Positions 24,353 through 36,300 of a DNA stretch of 64,000 bases are shown in pieces. The notes under the pieces were generated by a model. That model did not search any database. It saw nothing but the letters and a program-made list of their open reading frames with translations, and was not told where the DNA came from. The DNA is from Echeneis naucrates (taxonomy: Eukaryota > Chordata > Actinopteri > Carangiformes > Echeneidae): positions 9,135,986-9,199,985 of the forward strand of contig NC_042518.1 of the NCBI RefSeq assembly GCF_900963305.1, given 5' to 3'. Positions within the stretch are counted from its first letter, which is position 1, and every line of letters starts with the position of its first letter. The position numbers and the translations under genes are program-made.

Positions 24353-25768
24353 ATGTTCAAGATGCTGAAAACGCCGGTCATGCTGCTTGTCTTGTGTCTT
24401 GTCGGGGCTGCAGAAGCCCTGTACAAACAGTGGATCCCTGACACCAACTACGAAAATAAGACCAACTGGGACAAAGGAGATGTTCCGTGTGGCAATGACA
24501 TCGTTCAGTTTTCAGCCCAAAGACAAGTGTCTGTGTTTGTGGAGACTTCGCACGCTGTGCAGGAAATGAGGATGCCACTTGATGGAGAGTTCATCCTGAA
24601 TTCAGGAGCCGGATTTTATGTTTTGGCTGGACCAGAGCCAGGGTGCAGTCAAGGCATCACTACCAAGTTCAAAGATTCAGACACTCTGCAGTGGTTTAAC
24701 CCAGCCCTGTGGCAGGCGGCCGCAAGTCTAGGTGATCTGCAGGGTGGAAACTCCCTGTTTGCCGTCCACGAGGAGAGTGTGCCATGTCAGTATGATGATG
24801 TGGTTTTCAAAGCCCTGTCCTCCTTCAGAGTGGACACAAGCTCCAGTCAGTCTAGCATTCCTGTAAAAACTGTGTCGGTGCAAGGGAAGGTGTTTGATAG
24901 CGGATCTGAGTTTTCACAGTATCTCAGCTCAGGCTCTGGCCGGCTGCAGTTTCACGGATCTGCTGCCGTCACTGTTGGGAACCCAGGGTGTGAGGATCCT
25001 TCTGGCTGCGAGTGCAGGAACTCTGTAAACCATCAGCAGATCTGCAGCAGTGTCACATGTGAATCTTTGAACTGTAAGACGCCACTCCAGCCTGTAGGAC
25101 ACTGCTGTCAGGTGTGTGGTGCCATCCTCACCATCCAATATGCTGCTGGTTTCAACCTGCAGACATACAGGCAACGGATATATCACCTATTCCTCATCCA
25201 GTCCAAATACAAATCTGTCCAGTTGGGTATGTCTAAAATCCTCAAGCCGCAGCGTTTGATGGGGATGATCCCTTTTGGTGCCTCTTCTATGATCCAGGTG
25301 GTTATTATGGATGAAGAACAAGGAGAAATTTCAGAGGCTCTCGCCTTTGAGATAGTGAACGATGCCCGCACTCATGGCTCCAACCTCGGAATCACTGAGG
25401 CTGAATTTCAAGCGTCCTCTGGTGGCAGCAGTGATCAGCCTGGAGGCACTGCAGGGCTGGTGGTTGGAATTTTGTTTGGAGTCTTATTTATGATTGTGCT
25501 AGTTTTGATTCTGGTTTTGGTTCGTAAGGGTATCATTCAAATGCCATTGATGCCATCTCTAAGAAGGTTGAAGAGAAGCAGTAATAATGAAGAACTTGGT
25601 GGGCCTCTTGACCATGGATTTGATAACCCCATGTTTGACAAGCCCAACATGCTGCCTGATATTCCTGGACTGTATGAGACTAACACTAATTCAATATCAA
25701 TGACTCAGACAGGTGTATACTTTGTAAATCCAGTCTTTGATGAGCGGGAAACTGATTTCAACGCCTGA
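24353..25768 (+). CDS. amn: Amnionless (cubilin partner), intronless copy
   Basis: One uninterrupted frame encodes 471 residues (human AMN about 453). It has an N-terminal signal peptide (hydrophobic MLLVLCLVGAAEA), the N-terminal domain (YKQWIPDTNYENKTNW, LPLDGE-type and SGAGF motifs, RLQFHG), and a cysteine-rich VWC-like block at about residues 213-257 with CEDPSGCEC and a CCQVCG end. A single transmembrane helix lies at about 368-393, followed by a cytosolic tail with two FxNPxF endocytic signals, FDNPMF (about 423-428) and FVNPVF (about 457-462). AMN anchors cubilin and drives its uptake in gut and kidney; the tail motifs bind clathrin adaptors. AMN is multi-exonic in mammals, so an open frame of this length suggests a retrocopy that has kept its sequence. 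No poly(A) tract or target duplication is visible. A start at the second Met (24362) is also possible. Confidence 0.93.
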   Translation: MFKMLKTPVMLLVLCLVGAAEALYKQWIPDTNYENKTNWDKGDVPCGNDIVQFSAQRQVSVFVETSHAVQEMRMPLDGEFILNSGAGFYVLAGPEPGCSQGITTKFKDSDTLQWFNPALWQAAASLGDLQGGNSLFAVHEESVPCQYDDVVFKALSSFRVDTSSSQSSIPVKTVSVQGKVFDSGSEFSQYLSSGSGRLQFHGSAAVTVGNPGCEDPSGCECRNSVNHQQICSSVTCESLNCKTPLQPVGHCCQVCGAILTIQYAAGFNLQTYRQRIYHLFLIQSKYKSVQLGMSKILKPQRLMGMIPFGASSMIQVVIMDEEQGEISEALAFEIVNDARTHGSNLGITEAEFQASSGGSSDQPGGTAGLVVGILFGVLFMIVLVLILVLVRKGIIQMPLMPSLRRLKRSSNNEELGGPLDHGFDNPMFDKPNMLPDIPGLYETNTNSISMTQTGVYFVNPVFDERETDFNA

Positions 25769-25916
25769 AGTTGGCAGCAACAAAATGTTTAGAACTTCCA
25801 AAGCACTTGTGCGTTCACTTGATGATTTTAGACAGACTTCATAGACAATACAAATTAATGTCTACAAATCCTGAGAGACAATGAATCATTTAATCGCCAA
25901 ATTAACATGTAACACA

Positions 25917-25922
25917 AATAAA
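25917..25922 (+). terminator. Poly(A) signal of amn
   Basis: AATAAA lies 149 nt after the amn stop. It is followed by TTTGTGTG, a typical GU-rich downstream element, and then a T-run. Confidence 0.6.
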
Positions 25923-26200
25923 ATTGTTTGTGTGACAGACAATTTTTTTTTTTAACTTCTTTTCCTCTTTCATATCCAATTCAATGCAGACAAGTTGCAT
26001 TAGAGCTGCCGAGAACACCCAACATACCTTCTGCCTTGCTGCAAAGTCACCACTAGATGGGGCTAAATTTAGGTGTCAGTGACATTGAAGTGATAAAAGC
26101 CTTCATATATGTGCTATGTAGCATAACCTCAATAAACATTTATAGTGCAATATTTTTCCTTTACAAGCTTACAATGGTGGCAGCTGGTAATTTGTTAGCA

Positions 26201-29200
26201 TCATCTTTCATTAACTAGACAAACTACATTGTCTTTCTTTGACAGCCAGACAGTAACATATAAAGGCTCGACTAAATGAGCGTTGTACCTGTGGAGCAGT
26301 CTCATGGGATCAGTTACATCATAGAAGGACACTGAGCCTTGGTGAAAGTCAACATATAAGCCAATTCTCTTAATATCAGTAACTTCCAAGGCTGTGTCCT
26401 GACCAGCATGCCAGGCGAAGAAGCCTCGGCTCTTCCTTCCCACGCACCAGGAAATGTCATTGCCAGTGATGCAACTGGTGCTTTGCTCTCCCTTACGATC
26501 AATACTCTTATATGTGACTCCCACGTGAGCACCTTCCCCACTTAGCTCTGCTTCAACGTAGTGCCTCCCCAAGTAAATGCTCTGGAAGGTCATCGCCTGC
26601 CGCCAGTATTCGAAGCGGTCAGGGTGGTCCGGGTAGCTATGCTGCCATGGGCTGGTGTTGGTGAGCTTTCGGTTGTCCTCTGTAACACGTAGGAAATGAT
26701 GTGCAGTGTCTGGGTCAAAGCTCAAACTGCTTGTATCTGAAATCCAGAGGAAATGTAAGTCGTGAACAATTGGTAAACTAAATAAACATGTTATTTTAAA
26801 CACAATATATTGCTGCATTTACATTTCAAAAAGTCCTCTCGAGTTTCAGGATCAGGAATGGGTGACGGCTGAAATTCTTGCATCAGGGATTTTGTGCCTA
26901 GATCATAAATTTCAAAAGAGGATATTATTCATGAATACTTCATTAATACTGGAAAACTGGAGTAGACATACATCCATGTTAGCAGCTTTGCAAGTGTACA
27001 GATAAAGTGAAGCATACAGTACAATGTACACTCACCACCTTTACCAAACGTGCTCAGTTTGTCCCTGTACGAGGACAGAATCAGCTCACACAGCTCCTGA
27101 GTAGCATCGGTCACCACTTGGACAAAAGAAGTTAGATGGTTCATCCGGTTGATGTACACACTGGGCAGATGCACGTCTGCCGTGCCTTTCTTCCACTCTG
27201 TGTACTCCTAATGCAGGCAAGAGAAAAGTAAGATCAGCTGTCAGAGTGCTGAATGAAGCTGATGATACAGAACTCCTCTCTGTTAAATAACTGAAGGGCT
27301 GAAATGTCTGATCAGTTTATACTGTCAATACAGCAGATAAACTCTTTTCAGCCTCAGAGAACATTGTGCTAAACCCTGATCTTGCTTTTTCGGCTATGCA
27401 TTTTATTTACACGTTTTTCAACATTTTTAGATAACTATTTGAAATAGTTCAGACATTTTTTTCATTTGAGCCAACATTTTCATGAGCTTTGTTAGCCTCA
27501 TCTCGCTCTCTATTATTATGCTTAAAGTAGGTTTCCCTACATGTCACTACTGGAAACGTTAAACACTGAAATCACAAGGCAGCCTAAAAAGCACAACAAC
27601 CCTTGACTGGATTTGGAACAAAATCAATGTAAATACATCTCTACCAGTCTTTCCATTCTTACCAGAACCATCTATGAAACGGAATTGTTTTAAGAACAAC
27701 ACAGTCACCTCAACCATAATAGCCTGACAGAGTACCCAGATGAACGCAGCCCCCATCTGGCAGAGTCCAGACTTGTCATCACTGCACAACAAAAAAACAA
27801 CACCAAAAACAGCCAAATTGTATTGCACAAAACAAAAAGCCAGTTCATCCAATACCAGGAATTAGAGTTACAACTTAAAACTTTCAGACTTTGTAAATTT
27901 TTACTAAAAACAAACAAACAAAAAAACACAATCTCAAAACTTTATCAACATCAACATTTTCACTCATTTCAGACACATCCATTACAGTCCCAATTACAAA
28001 AAAGTAAAATGGTTCTCCCTGCCCTGAAATAGAACTCTGAAACATCTAACCTATGAAGACCAACAAGACTTACAAAACCTACATCACCAGAGGAAGAAAG
28101 GGTCAAATGGGATTGGCAATGACTGAGAAGCTATGTAGTCTGACCTGCCACTGACCCTCATCGGAAAAATGGTCAAAATGGGATTGGCAGACACAGACAC
28201 CTATTCACAACTTAGTCTAGGTATGTCGCATCATTGTTTCCACTCCAGTTGGGCCTGCTGAACAGTTCACTGCCTTTGGACAGCAATGCCTGAGTAGCTA
28301 TTCAGTCTGACCCCCCACTGACGGTCATCACCCAGTCGTCCAGCAGTTCTGTTCGATTCTGTTCGTAATGCTTGTGCTCACTGTAGTGGACTGTATTTCA
28401 TGCCATGTAGAGTCTATTGTTTTAATGTAAATCAAATGTGTTTGTTTTGCTTCACCAATAAAACAAACAAACAAACAAACAAAAAAATTCACCTACCAGT
28501 TCAAACACTGTTTATAAAGGTAACTGTTGAAATATTTCTGACATTTTGGACATGAAGGAAGACCATGTCAGACTTGTTCGTGGACATTTTTTTCACTTGA
28601 GCCAACATTTTCATGAACTTTGGTCTCCACATCATTCTGTCTAGTATTATACTTCAAGTAGGAACCATTTCACTATGGGAAACGCTGAACATCATTCATG
28701 AATTCCCCGCAGTCTTGCACTTCACAGTGGATCCACTGGAACAAGAAAACTGCACTACTCTGCAGTCTTAGATTCCCATTTCACACTGACAGCATAAAAT
28801 ATTCCATTTATATTTTTCCTAGAATCCTGAAACCAGGCAGCCTAAAAGCACCAAAGTGGACCAAAACGCATAACTGCAACAACCCCTGACTGGAGTTGGA
28901 ACAAATCAATGAAAAAAGATCTCTACCAGTCTTTCCATTCTTACCAAAACCATCTAGGAAACGGAATTGTTTTAAGAACAACACATTCACCTCAACCATA
29001 ATAGCCTGACAGAGTACCCAGATGGACGCAGCCCCCATCTAGCAGGCCAGACTTGTCATCATTGCACAACAAAGGAGCCGAATTGTATTGTACAAAACAT
29101 GAATCCAGGTCAGCCAATACCAGGAATTAGAGTTTGCGATTAAATTCAAATTCAGGGTAACAGGCAACAATGTACACCCTTCAGAGTCAATCAATGTTAA

Positions 29201-30763
29201 CTCAAAAAAAGAGCAAACAAACAAAAAAACACAATCTCAAAACTGCATCAACATTTTCACTCATTTCAGACACCTCCATTACAGTCCTAACTACAAAAAA
29301 GGAAAATGTTCTCCCTGCCCTGAAAGAGAACTCTAAAACATCTAACCTATGAAGACCAACAAAGACTTACAAAATCGACATCACCAGAGGAAAGAATTGT
29401 CAAAATGGGATTGGCAGGTCATTCTCTTTGGACAGCAATGCCTGAGAAGCTATTCAGTCTGACCCCCCACTGACGGTCATCACTCAGTCGTCCAGCAGCT
29501 CTGTTCGATGTAATGCTTGTGCTCACTGTAGTGGACTGTATTTCATGCCATAAAGAGTCTATTGTTTTATGCTAAATCAAATGTGTTTGTTTTGCTTCAC
29601 CAATAAAAGAAGCAACAGAAACTCACCTACCAGGTCAAGCATTTTTTTTTCTATTGATAGATAACTATTTGAAATATTTCAGCCATTTTGTACCAGAAGG
29701 AAGTCGACATCAGACTTGTTCCTGGATATTTTGTCCATTTGAGCCACTGTTTTCATGAGCTCTGTTCTCCTCTGGTGAACATGTGCGTGGATGCTCTCTG
29801 CCTGTCTGAGAGCTTGCCTCTGCTCGCCCTCCAGCACTTTCAGCGCCCTCTTCCTGGCCTCCTCCACAGTTGCCTGCATCCTTGCAAACTGCTGTTCGAC
29901 AAGTGTAGAAATCTCCTCAATGGAAGACTGTGGTGCCAAGGTGAGAAGAGGGAAAAAGATACAAGCAAGTGGAATAGCAGATTCAAATCAGGCCGATGTA
30001 CATTAAATGAATGTAAGAAATGTGCTCAGGTGAAATGTCAGCATACCTTAATGAAATCATTGTTGCTCTGCAGCTTTTCGATTGTTTTTTCAGCCGCTAT
30101 GGTACTCTGACCAATCTCTTCTTGTCTGTTCTGCATCTCAATCTATGGGCAATTATCACATTAACAATACAAACAGATGATCCAATAAGAGCCAATACTG
30201 ATATAACCTACCTTAATATTTGCAACCTTTAAATCAATAAAGCAGAAGTTGTATGAAACAATGAAATTAATGAAATTTGAAAAATAAAAGCCCTGCAAAA
30301 AGAGACAATATGAAACGGTCAGCACTTTGTGTGTGTGTGTTTTGGAGACCTCAATCTGTGCGCGTGCCTCCCCTACAGATGCGATTGTGTGCCCTTCGTG
30401 CTCCTCGCTCGCACAGTCCAGACACACACAGTAGCCATCCATCAGACAGAAGCAGTCGAGAGGAAGCTGGTGAACCTCACAAGTCCGACAGTCGATGTCG
30501 TGGCGAGGGTCTACCAGACGGTGGTTCTGAAATTTGATGTTCTCCAGATGGGGTCTGAGATGAGCCTCACAGTAAGAAACCAGACAGGTCAGGCAGGATT
30601 TCAGGGCCTTGCTGGGGCCATCCATGCAGGAGTCACACAACACTTCTTGTGGGAGCTGAATGTCAGACGTCTGGATGTTCGGATCCTCTGGGTCTTCCTT
30701 CACAGTGTCATTGTGTTGAGCCTCGCTCAAATTCTCCTCTCTGTTACTGTTGATAGTTTCCAT
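26201..30763 (-). CDS. TRIM16-like protein (B-boxes, coiled coil, PRY-SPRY, no RING)
   Basis: Six coding exons on minus: 30350-30763, 30047-30142 (96 nt), 29694-29927 (234 nt), 27036-27207, 26823-26897 and 26201-26736. The total is 1527 nt, 508 residues, with phases consistent. The 96- and 234-nt exons are the usual TRIM coiled-coil exons. Residues 43-72 form a B-box1 (CDSCMDG, SCLTCLVSYCEAHL) and 92-125 a B-box2 (CRTCEVHQLPLDCFCLMDG, CLDCASEEHEGH). A helical region spans about 130-280, then PRY-SPRY runs from about 331 to 508 (SFDPDTAHHFLRV, DNRKLTNTSPWQH, YVDFHQGSVSFYDV). There is no RING domain, as in TRIM16, whose PRY-SPRY and B-box words match best. TRIM16 works in stress, autophagy and lysosome-damage responses; whether this fish gene does so is inference. 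Intron 3 contains tandem repeats carrying decayed pieces of exon 3. Confidence 0.9.
27411..29640 (-). repeat. Two tandem intronic repeat units with decayed exon-3 pieces
   Basis: Unit A (about 27411-28486) and unit B (about 28487-29620) are direct copies of each other, still clearly alignable (for example CCAGTCTTTCCATTCTTACC at 27644 and 28927, and the GACGGTCATCAC region near 28321 and 29471). Each begins with sequence related to the true exon 3 end and flank at 29650-29775 (GAGCCAACATTTTCATGA in A and B against GAGCCACTGTTTTCATGA in exon 3). The exon 3 donor is not kept in either copy, so these look like non-functional partial exon duplicates. An (AAAC)n tract ends unit A. Confidence 0.8.
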
Positions 30764-33308
30764 GTTTTAGCGTCTTCCTCTGGTCGCTGTAACAGGATTT
30801 GACTGAGCGTTCTGTAGTCACAAACTCTTCTCTACACTTAGTGCTTTCCACTCTTTTTGAGAGCCGAAGACCCTCAAGGAAACACAAGGAAACAATCTAA
30901 AACCACGCCTAAGGAATTTCATACTCGACCAGAATATTTACCCCTCCCTGTTTTACCCTTCTCCCATTTTTGTGTTCAGCCTCGCTAAGCTGAGGACACA
31001 AACCAGATCAGGGAGATACTAGGAGGAAGTGACAAGTATGTTCAGCTATTAGGGAGGGGAATGAACATCCTGTTTCTTATTTTGTAAGGTAGTGAATGGT
31101 ATTGTTTTTTGATTTTCCATCGTCCGACTGAGTTTTAGGGTTTGGTTTATTTAATGAAATAATGTTGGTAAGAAAACAGCCAAGTCTTGTTCCAGTAAAG
31201 CAACTGTTTCCTTTTGATAACAGTGACATGTTGTTGTCACAGACCTGTCACACAACGTCATTTATCTAGAGTACAACTTCCTGATTTCATGCACTGCGGC
31301 ACAGAGGAAACAATGATGCCTGAATTGTTTGTGTGTGTTCAGTGGATTATCACTATGACTCAAGTTGCCAAAACAAGTCTTTTCCACTCTTTGTGTCCGT
31401 CTCAAGAAGCGTAAATTTATGTCTTTGTAGACAGGTTAGGGTTAGCTGAGTCATGATGGTTACTGACCTTTAAAATATTGTAAATATTACTTACACAATC
31501 CATAGATAGGAGCTGAATTCATTTGTTTGATACACGGTTGAGTGATGAGTCATGTACTTTTGTGTATTTATCATTCAGTTACATAATTTTTCTCTACAAT
31601 ATGGCCTAAATGCCAAAGCTAACCTTTACAGGCCTGTAATTGTGTGCTATTCTGGTGGATGCAACAAGATAATATTTTCATAATTTTAATGCAGTCAAAT
31701 TCTCCAAAAATATCCATAAAATTACGAGATCTTATTGTTCTCAATAGAAGCTATGAACTTTAAAAAAAAAAAGAAAGAGTGAAACAGAAGCTATGACCTT
31801 TATTATAGAGGCACATACTCCTGCTGATGAAATGTAGCGCAGAAAAGAAAGGAAAGGAAATTATACGGATTCATCAGTAAAATCATTTAGTATTTTTATT
31901 TAAAATCCATGTCAAAATCTTAAAAAGTTGAGTTAGTAAACACTGACATATGCTGTGGTGCAAATGTATATATGCTTTTAAATATACTTCGGATGCAAAA
32001 TGTTGGAAGACTGTCATATTGTCAAGACTGACACAAGGTTTATAATTCTTCTAGTACATGGACTAAACATTCAAAAACAAACTACAGGTTACATTGTGCA
32101 TCATAAAATAATGTAACGCTAGTGTGTTTTCACAAAGTTAACGATGCTGTTGTAAATCAGAACAGTGATATCAAAAAAAAAATAAAACTGCTGCAGCTGG
32201 ACTGACATGGCCTCCAGTATAAATATGTGCAGAGATGAAGTATAGAGTGGTAAATGTCGCTCATGACTGTTGTTAATGAAACATTTTATAATAAAGTTAC
32301 AATGATGTTAGTATTATGAACGAAAAGATGCTTTTGAATGAATGCAGGTGACCACATGAGGTGGTAGGACTTGCCCTGCAGGGGCAAACACATTCACGGG
32401 ACATAAACCCCACAATCAGCTCTTTGTTGACTGGCACCACACTCTGATGATTGCCTTTCAGTTTGTTAAACCATGCAGTGCAGGGGAGTCCAACCGATCA
32501 TCACGCAGAGATATTTTTCAGTGATGCTCAGAAGTCTAACGAGATACTGTCTAACGGACCTGTTAATAATTTGTCTTATTGCTTGACATATTGATCTTAA
32601 CAGTATCCTTTCTGCTTTGTTGTCACTGAGCTGACAGGAGAGGTAAATAATAAGGTAAGCCCTCCCTGTCTGTATGTGACATACACATATTCCACTGCCC
32701 TTTGAGGCTGGATGAGCACACAGCAGGAAACATCATCAGGATCATCTACAGCAACTGAAAGCTTGTACTTTTTATTTAGTGGCTCAACTCAAGCATGTTG
32801 AATCTAAATTGAAGCGATGGAAGGATGTTCACATCTGCACTGCTTAGGATTCATAGCTTTAGTGTCACGCATCTGGACATTGACAATACTGTAGTTATAG
32901 TGAGACAGAAGCTGGCATTTTGGCGAAATGTTCCTGACTGGCTAAGAACAAAATCTGAGATCTCGCGTTTCACTGTAGAAATAAGACTGGAGACAACAAG
33001 CCGCAAAAATGAGAAAATAAAAGTCAAGATGGCTGCAGGCGCTGCAGGGCATCAGCGGGGAAGTGCTTTTTGACGTCCTGAGTCATTGAATGCAAAAGGA
33101 TTTGCAATCAAACATCAAAGTACAATACACTAGAGAGTTTTCCAAAGACAGGGCCACACTTCATCTGATGTAGACACACTCAAATTGGCACTCCAATAAC
33201 CCTTATTGTTTCGTATCAAATCCAATGTAATACAGAGTACAGAGGCAATCTCATGCAATATGCAATAGCTGAACTACTTTCTTGCTACATTGTGATGTCA
33301 TTCTGCAC
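30764..33308. other. trim16-like upstream region and ush1g 3' UTR
   Basis: About 30764-31850 would hold the promoter of the minus-strand trim16-like gene. No TATA box is convincing. About 31890-33308 is probably the ush1g 3' UTR, with a minus-strand AATAAA (TTTATT on plus) near 31897 and another near 32773. No coding exon was recognised. The plus-strand frame at 32825-33073 has no recognisable features. Confidence 0.45.
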
Positions 33309-36300
33309 TCACAGTTCCGTGTCCTCGATGAAGTCTGGGTCCTCTATGGTCTCCAGCCGTCTCTTACATGCATCTAAGATCTTCTTCCTTGGTCCTAAGG
33401 GGATGTGAATACTCTTGAGGTCATGGTCAGAGCACAGCAGCAGCGCTTCAAGGTCAATCTTCTCCCGCTTGAAAATGGAGAAAAACTCGCTCATGTTCTG
33501 TGTGGCTAGGAAGACTTCCAGAGGCCTCGTTTCAGGTTCATCGTCATCATCAAGCCCTAATTCGACTTCTTCCCAGGGAAGGTCCTCCACATTCCTTTCT
33601 TGTAGACTGTGAGCGCTGCCGATGCTATCTGCGTCAAGGCTTGGGTACTGTTGCAGTCGAGTGCGTAAACGCGCGTTATTGCCCGACATGCCCGCCTCAT
33701 CCTGACCACCAATGTCAAACATCCCCCCACTCACATAGTTCCTCCGAAAAACCATGGTGCCCAGCCCGGGCCGGTTGAACAGGGAATCATGTCCAGAGTC
33801 AGTGCTGATCTCAGAATAGTCCACATCGGGCCCATGGAGATCTGGCTCGCTCATGGCACGTGAGATGACATCATCGTTGTCTCTGGGGAACATGTCACGA
33901 ATGTTGCGGCGGCCACGATCCTTTGGGTTGACATACGTCCCCTGTTTGACAAACATGACATCGTTGCCCAGCTGAAGTCCAGAGAGGGATCGTACACTCT
34001 TCCTTCCATCCTCATAGATTTTAAAGGTCCCATCTCCTTGTTTCCGCCTCTCCAGTTTCTTCTGGATTTTTGTCTTTCCTCGGTTTGTGGCATGAAGCGT
34101 AGCCTTAAGAAAACAGGAATATAAAGGGTTTTTTTTTTTCCATTATTGTACAACAATGTTTCATGCATTGATTTATATATTTTTGACATTTTCTCACAAC
34201 TATTGGTTTAATTTTATGTGGGCCTCTGAATTCTTAGCTATGGTAGCTTGGCATGGTTTTAGGCATATTGGTTGTTTGATCCAGACTGAAATTTCCTGAC
34301 AACTACTGGATGGACTGCCATGAAATTTCATACAGACATCCATGGTCGTTACATGATGAATTCTAATGGCTTTGGTGAGCCCTTCTCTTTAACTTGAACT
34401 CCATTATCAAGAAAAAGTTGGCATTTGTTAACTCAGAAGGCGAAGATGAGGCAGATGAATATCATGTAATTAGTCACTGTCACCAGCATTAATTATGTAG
34501 TTAAAAATAGGTAAATCTATTTCTAGATCAATCCAGCTCATGCTGAACTATGAAACTATGCAAAATTGCCAAAACAAAAGTGGTTTCTTCAGGAATAGAC
34601 TTGTAGAAATATCTGACCTGAGAATATGGCACACTGACAGCAGCTGCATTGAAGCTGCGCAGCTTGTGGCTTAGGGAGCTGCTGGTGTAACTGGAAAAAC
34701 TCATGACGTCGGACGCTGAAGCCTCAGAGGCCTCCCTGTGAAACTTTTTCTCCATGCGTTTGCGGTGTTTCTTCTGCATCTTCACGCACTCTTTAATCCG
34801 TCGCTCAGCATTGCGAAACGCCCGGTCCTTCAACTTGCTGACCAGCTTAGGGTTAAGACCTGTCTGCTTGGCTGCGATGGAATCCAGGTAGCGGACACAA
34901 TCCATGTGATTCTTGGTGGCGGCCATGTCCAAAGGTGTGTGGTAGTCATTGTCCAAGCACCATATGTTGGCACCAAAAGACACCAGGAAGAACAGGCAGC
35001 TGAGGTGGCCATTGGCAGCTGCCAGGTGGAGTGGCGTGTTCCCCCATATGTCACACTTGTCAGGGTTTCCTCTGCAGGCCATAAGACACATATCAGAAAC
35101 AAACTTTAGGCCCTTGGGATAAACTTCAGAAAACATGTCTTATATTTAATAAAAGCAAATATTTATTACTGTCAAAATGACTATTGAATGTCAATGTTGA
35201 CTCACTTAAAATCTTATTCACATAATATTTTCCCAGACCTGCCATGAGTAGCTTATTAATGGGGCCTTGGTTAATAATTCACACTAAAGCACATTGCCTT
35301 TTTTAGAAAACCAAACATACATCTTCTCTCGGCTTCTCTGACAAACCCGAATGGTGAATGGGACAGTTGATAAAGGATCCAGAATGCACTGTTGTGCGCT
35401 GCTATAACTAAAAATTACAAGCAACATTTCCCCATGGCTGGTGCGCAGCCTATGACCTAAGGCTTACCTCTGTGTGTGCTATACTGTTGCTGTCAGCCTG
35501 TAATACGACCACAGGCTTGCCAACAACACTCACTGCTGCACTTCTTGTATCCAGTTTCAAGGGGAGGCCAAATAGGTTGTGCCTAACCTGAAAAGCACAG
35601 TTGTGCATGGCTGGTGATGCCACACTGAATTCCTTGAATCAAAACAGACAGTGTTGATGCCGGATGGGGAATATGGGGGACAAAAGTGTATGGCGCATGA
35701 CCTTATTTTTCTTTCCTCTCATAACCCTGAATTCCCATCGATGCAAAGGCTTTTCTGTTTGTTCGTCATCATCAACTTTTGTTAAAATTCACATTCAACG
35801 GATGAATACAAGGATTCACAGCTTGACTGTGGCCACTGCAGCTGAATATTTCTTATCCAATTTTAACTTTTAATGTCAGCATTTATTTTATTCAAGTCAG
35901 AGTCCTCTGGTGGGTGTCACACTCACTCAATTTACATGTTTACTGATCTGCCTTGTCTCTTGTCTCCATCATCAAATGTTGCCACGTACAGACTGCTAAA
36001 TATTTAATGCGGTGGACGTGAAGCTACAGTCAAAGTGCAGATTTATTATTGATGCATTGCATTGTAAGCTTTTCACAGGGAAATTTGTGTCAGATCTCAC
36101 AAACCCAACCTGGGCAGCGATTGGAAAAGTCTCACTGATTTTAGGCCCCTGCTTTTTTTTTTACATTTGAAAAGAATTGGGTTCTAGTAATTAATGTGAA
36201 AAAGGTTTTTAAGAATACAGGCTGCTTCAGTACAGAGTGTTGTTGTCGTCAGTGACCATAATGAACAGTATGAACTGTAACGGGCAAAGAGCCCAAAAGG

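Noticed and set aside
27559-29224. Two related minus-strand frames sharing a WVLCQAIMVEV segment
   Set aside because: The similarity comes from the tandem intronic repeat units; neither frame is conserved in length or reading frame between the copies.
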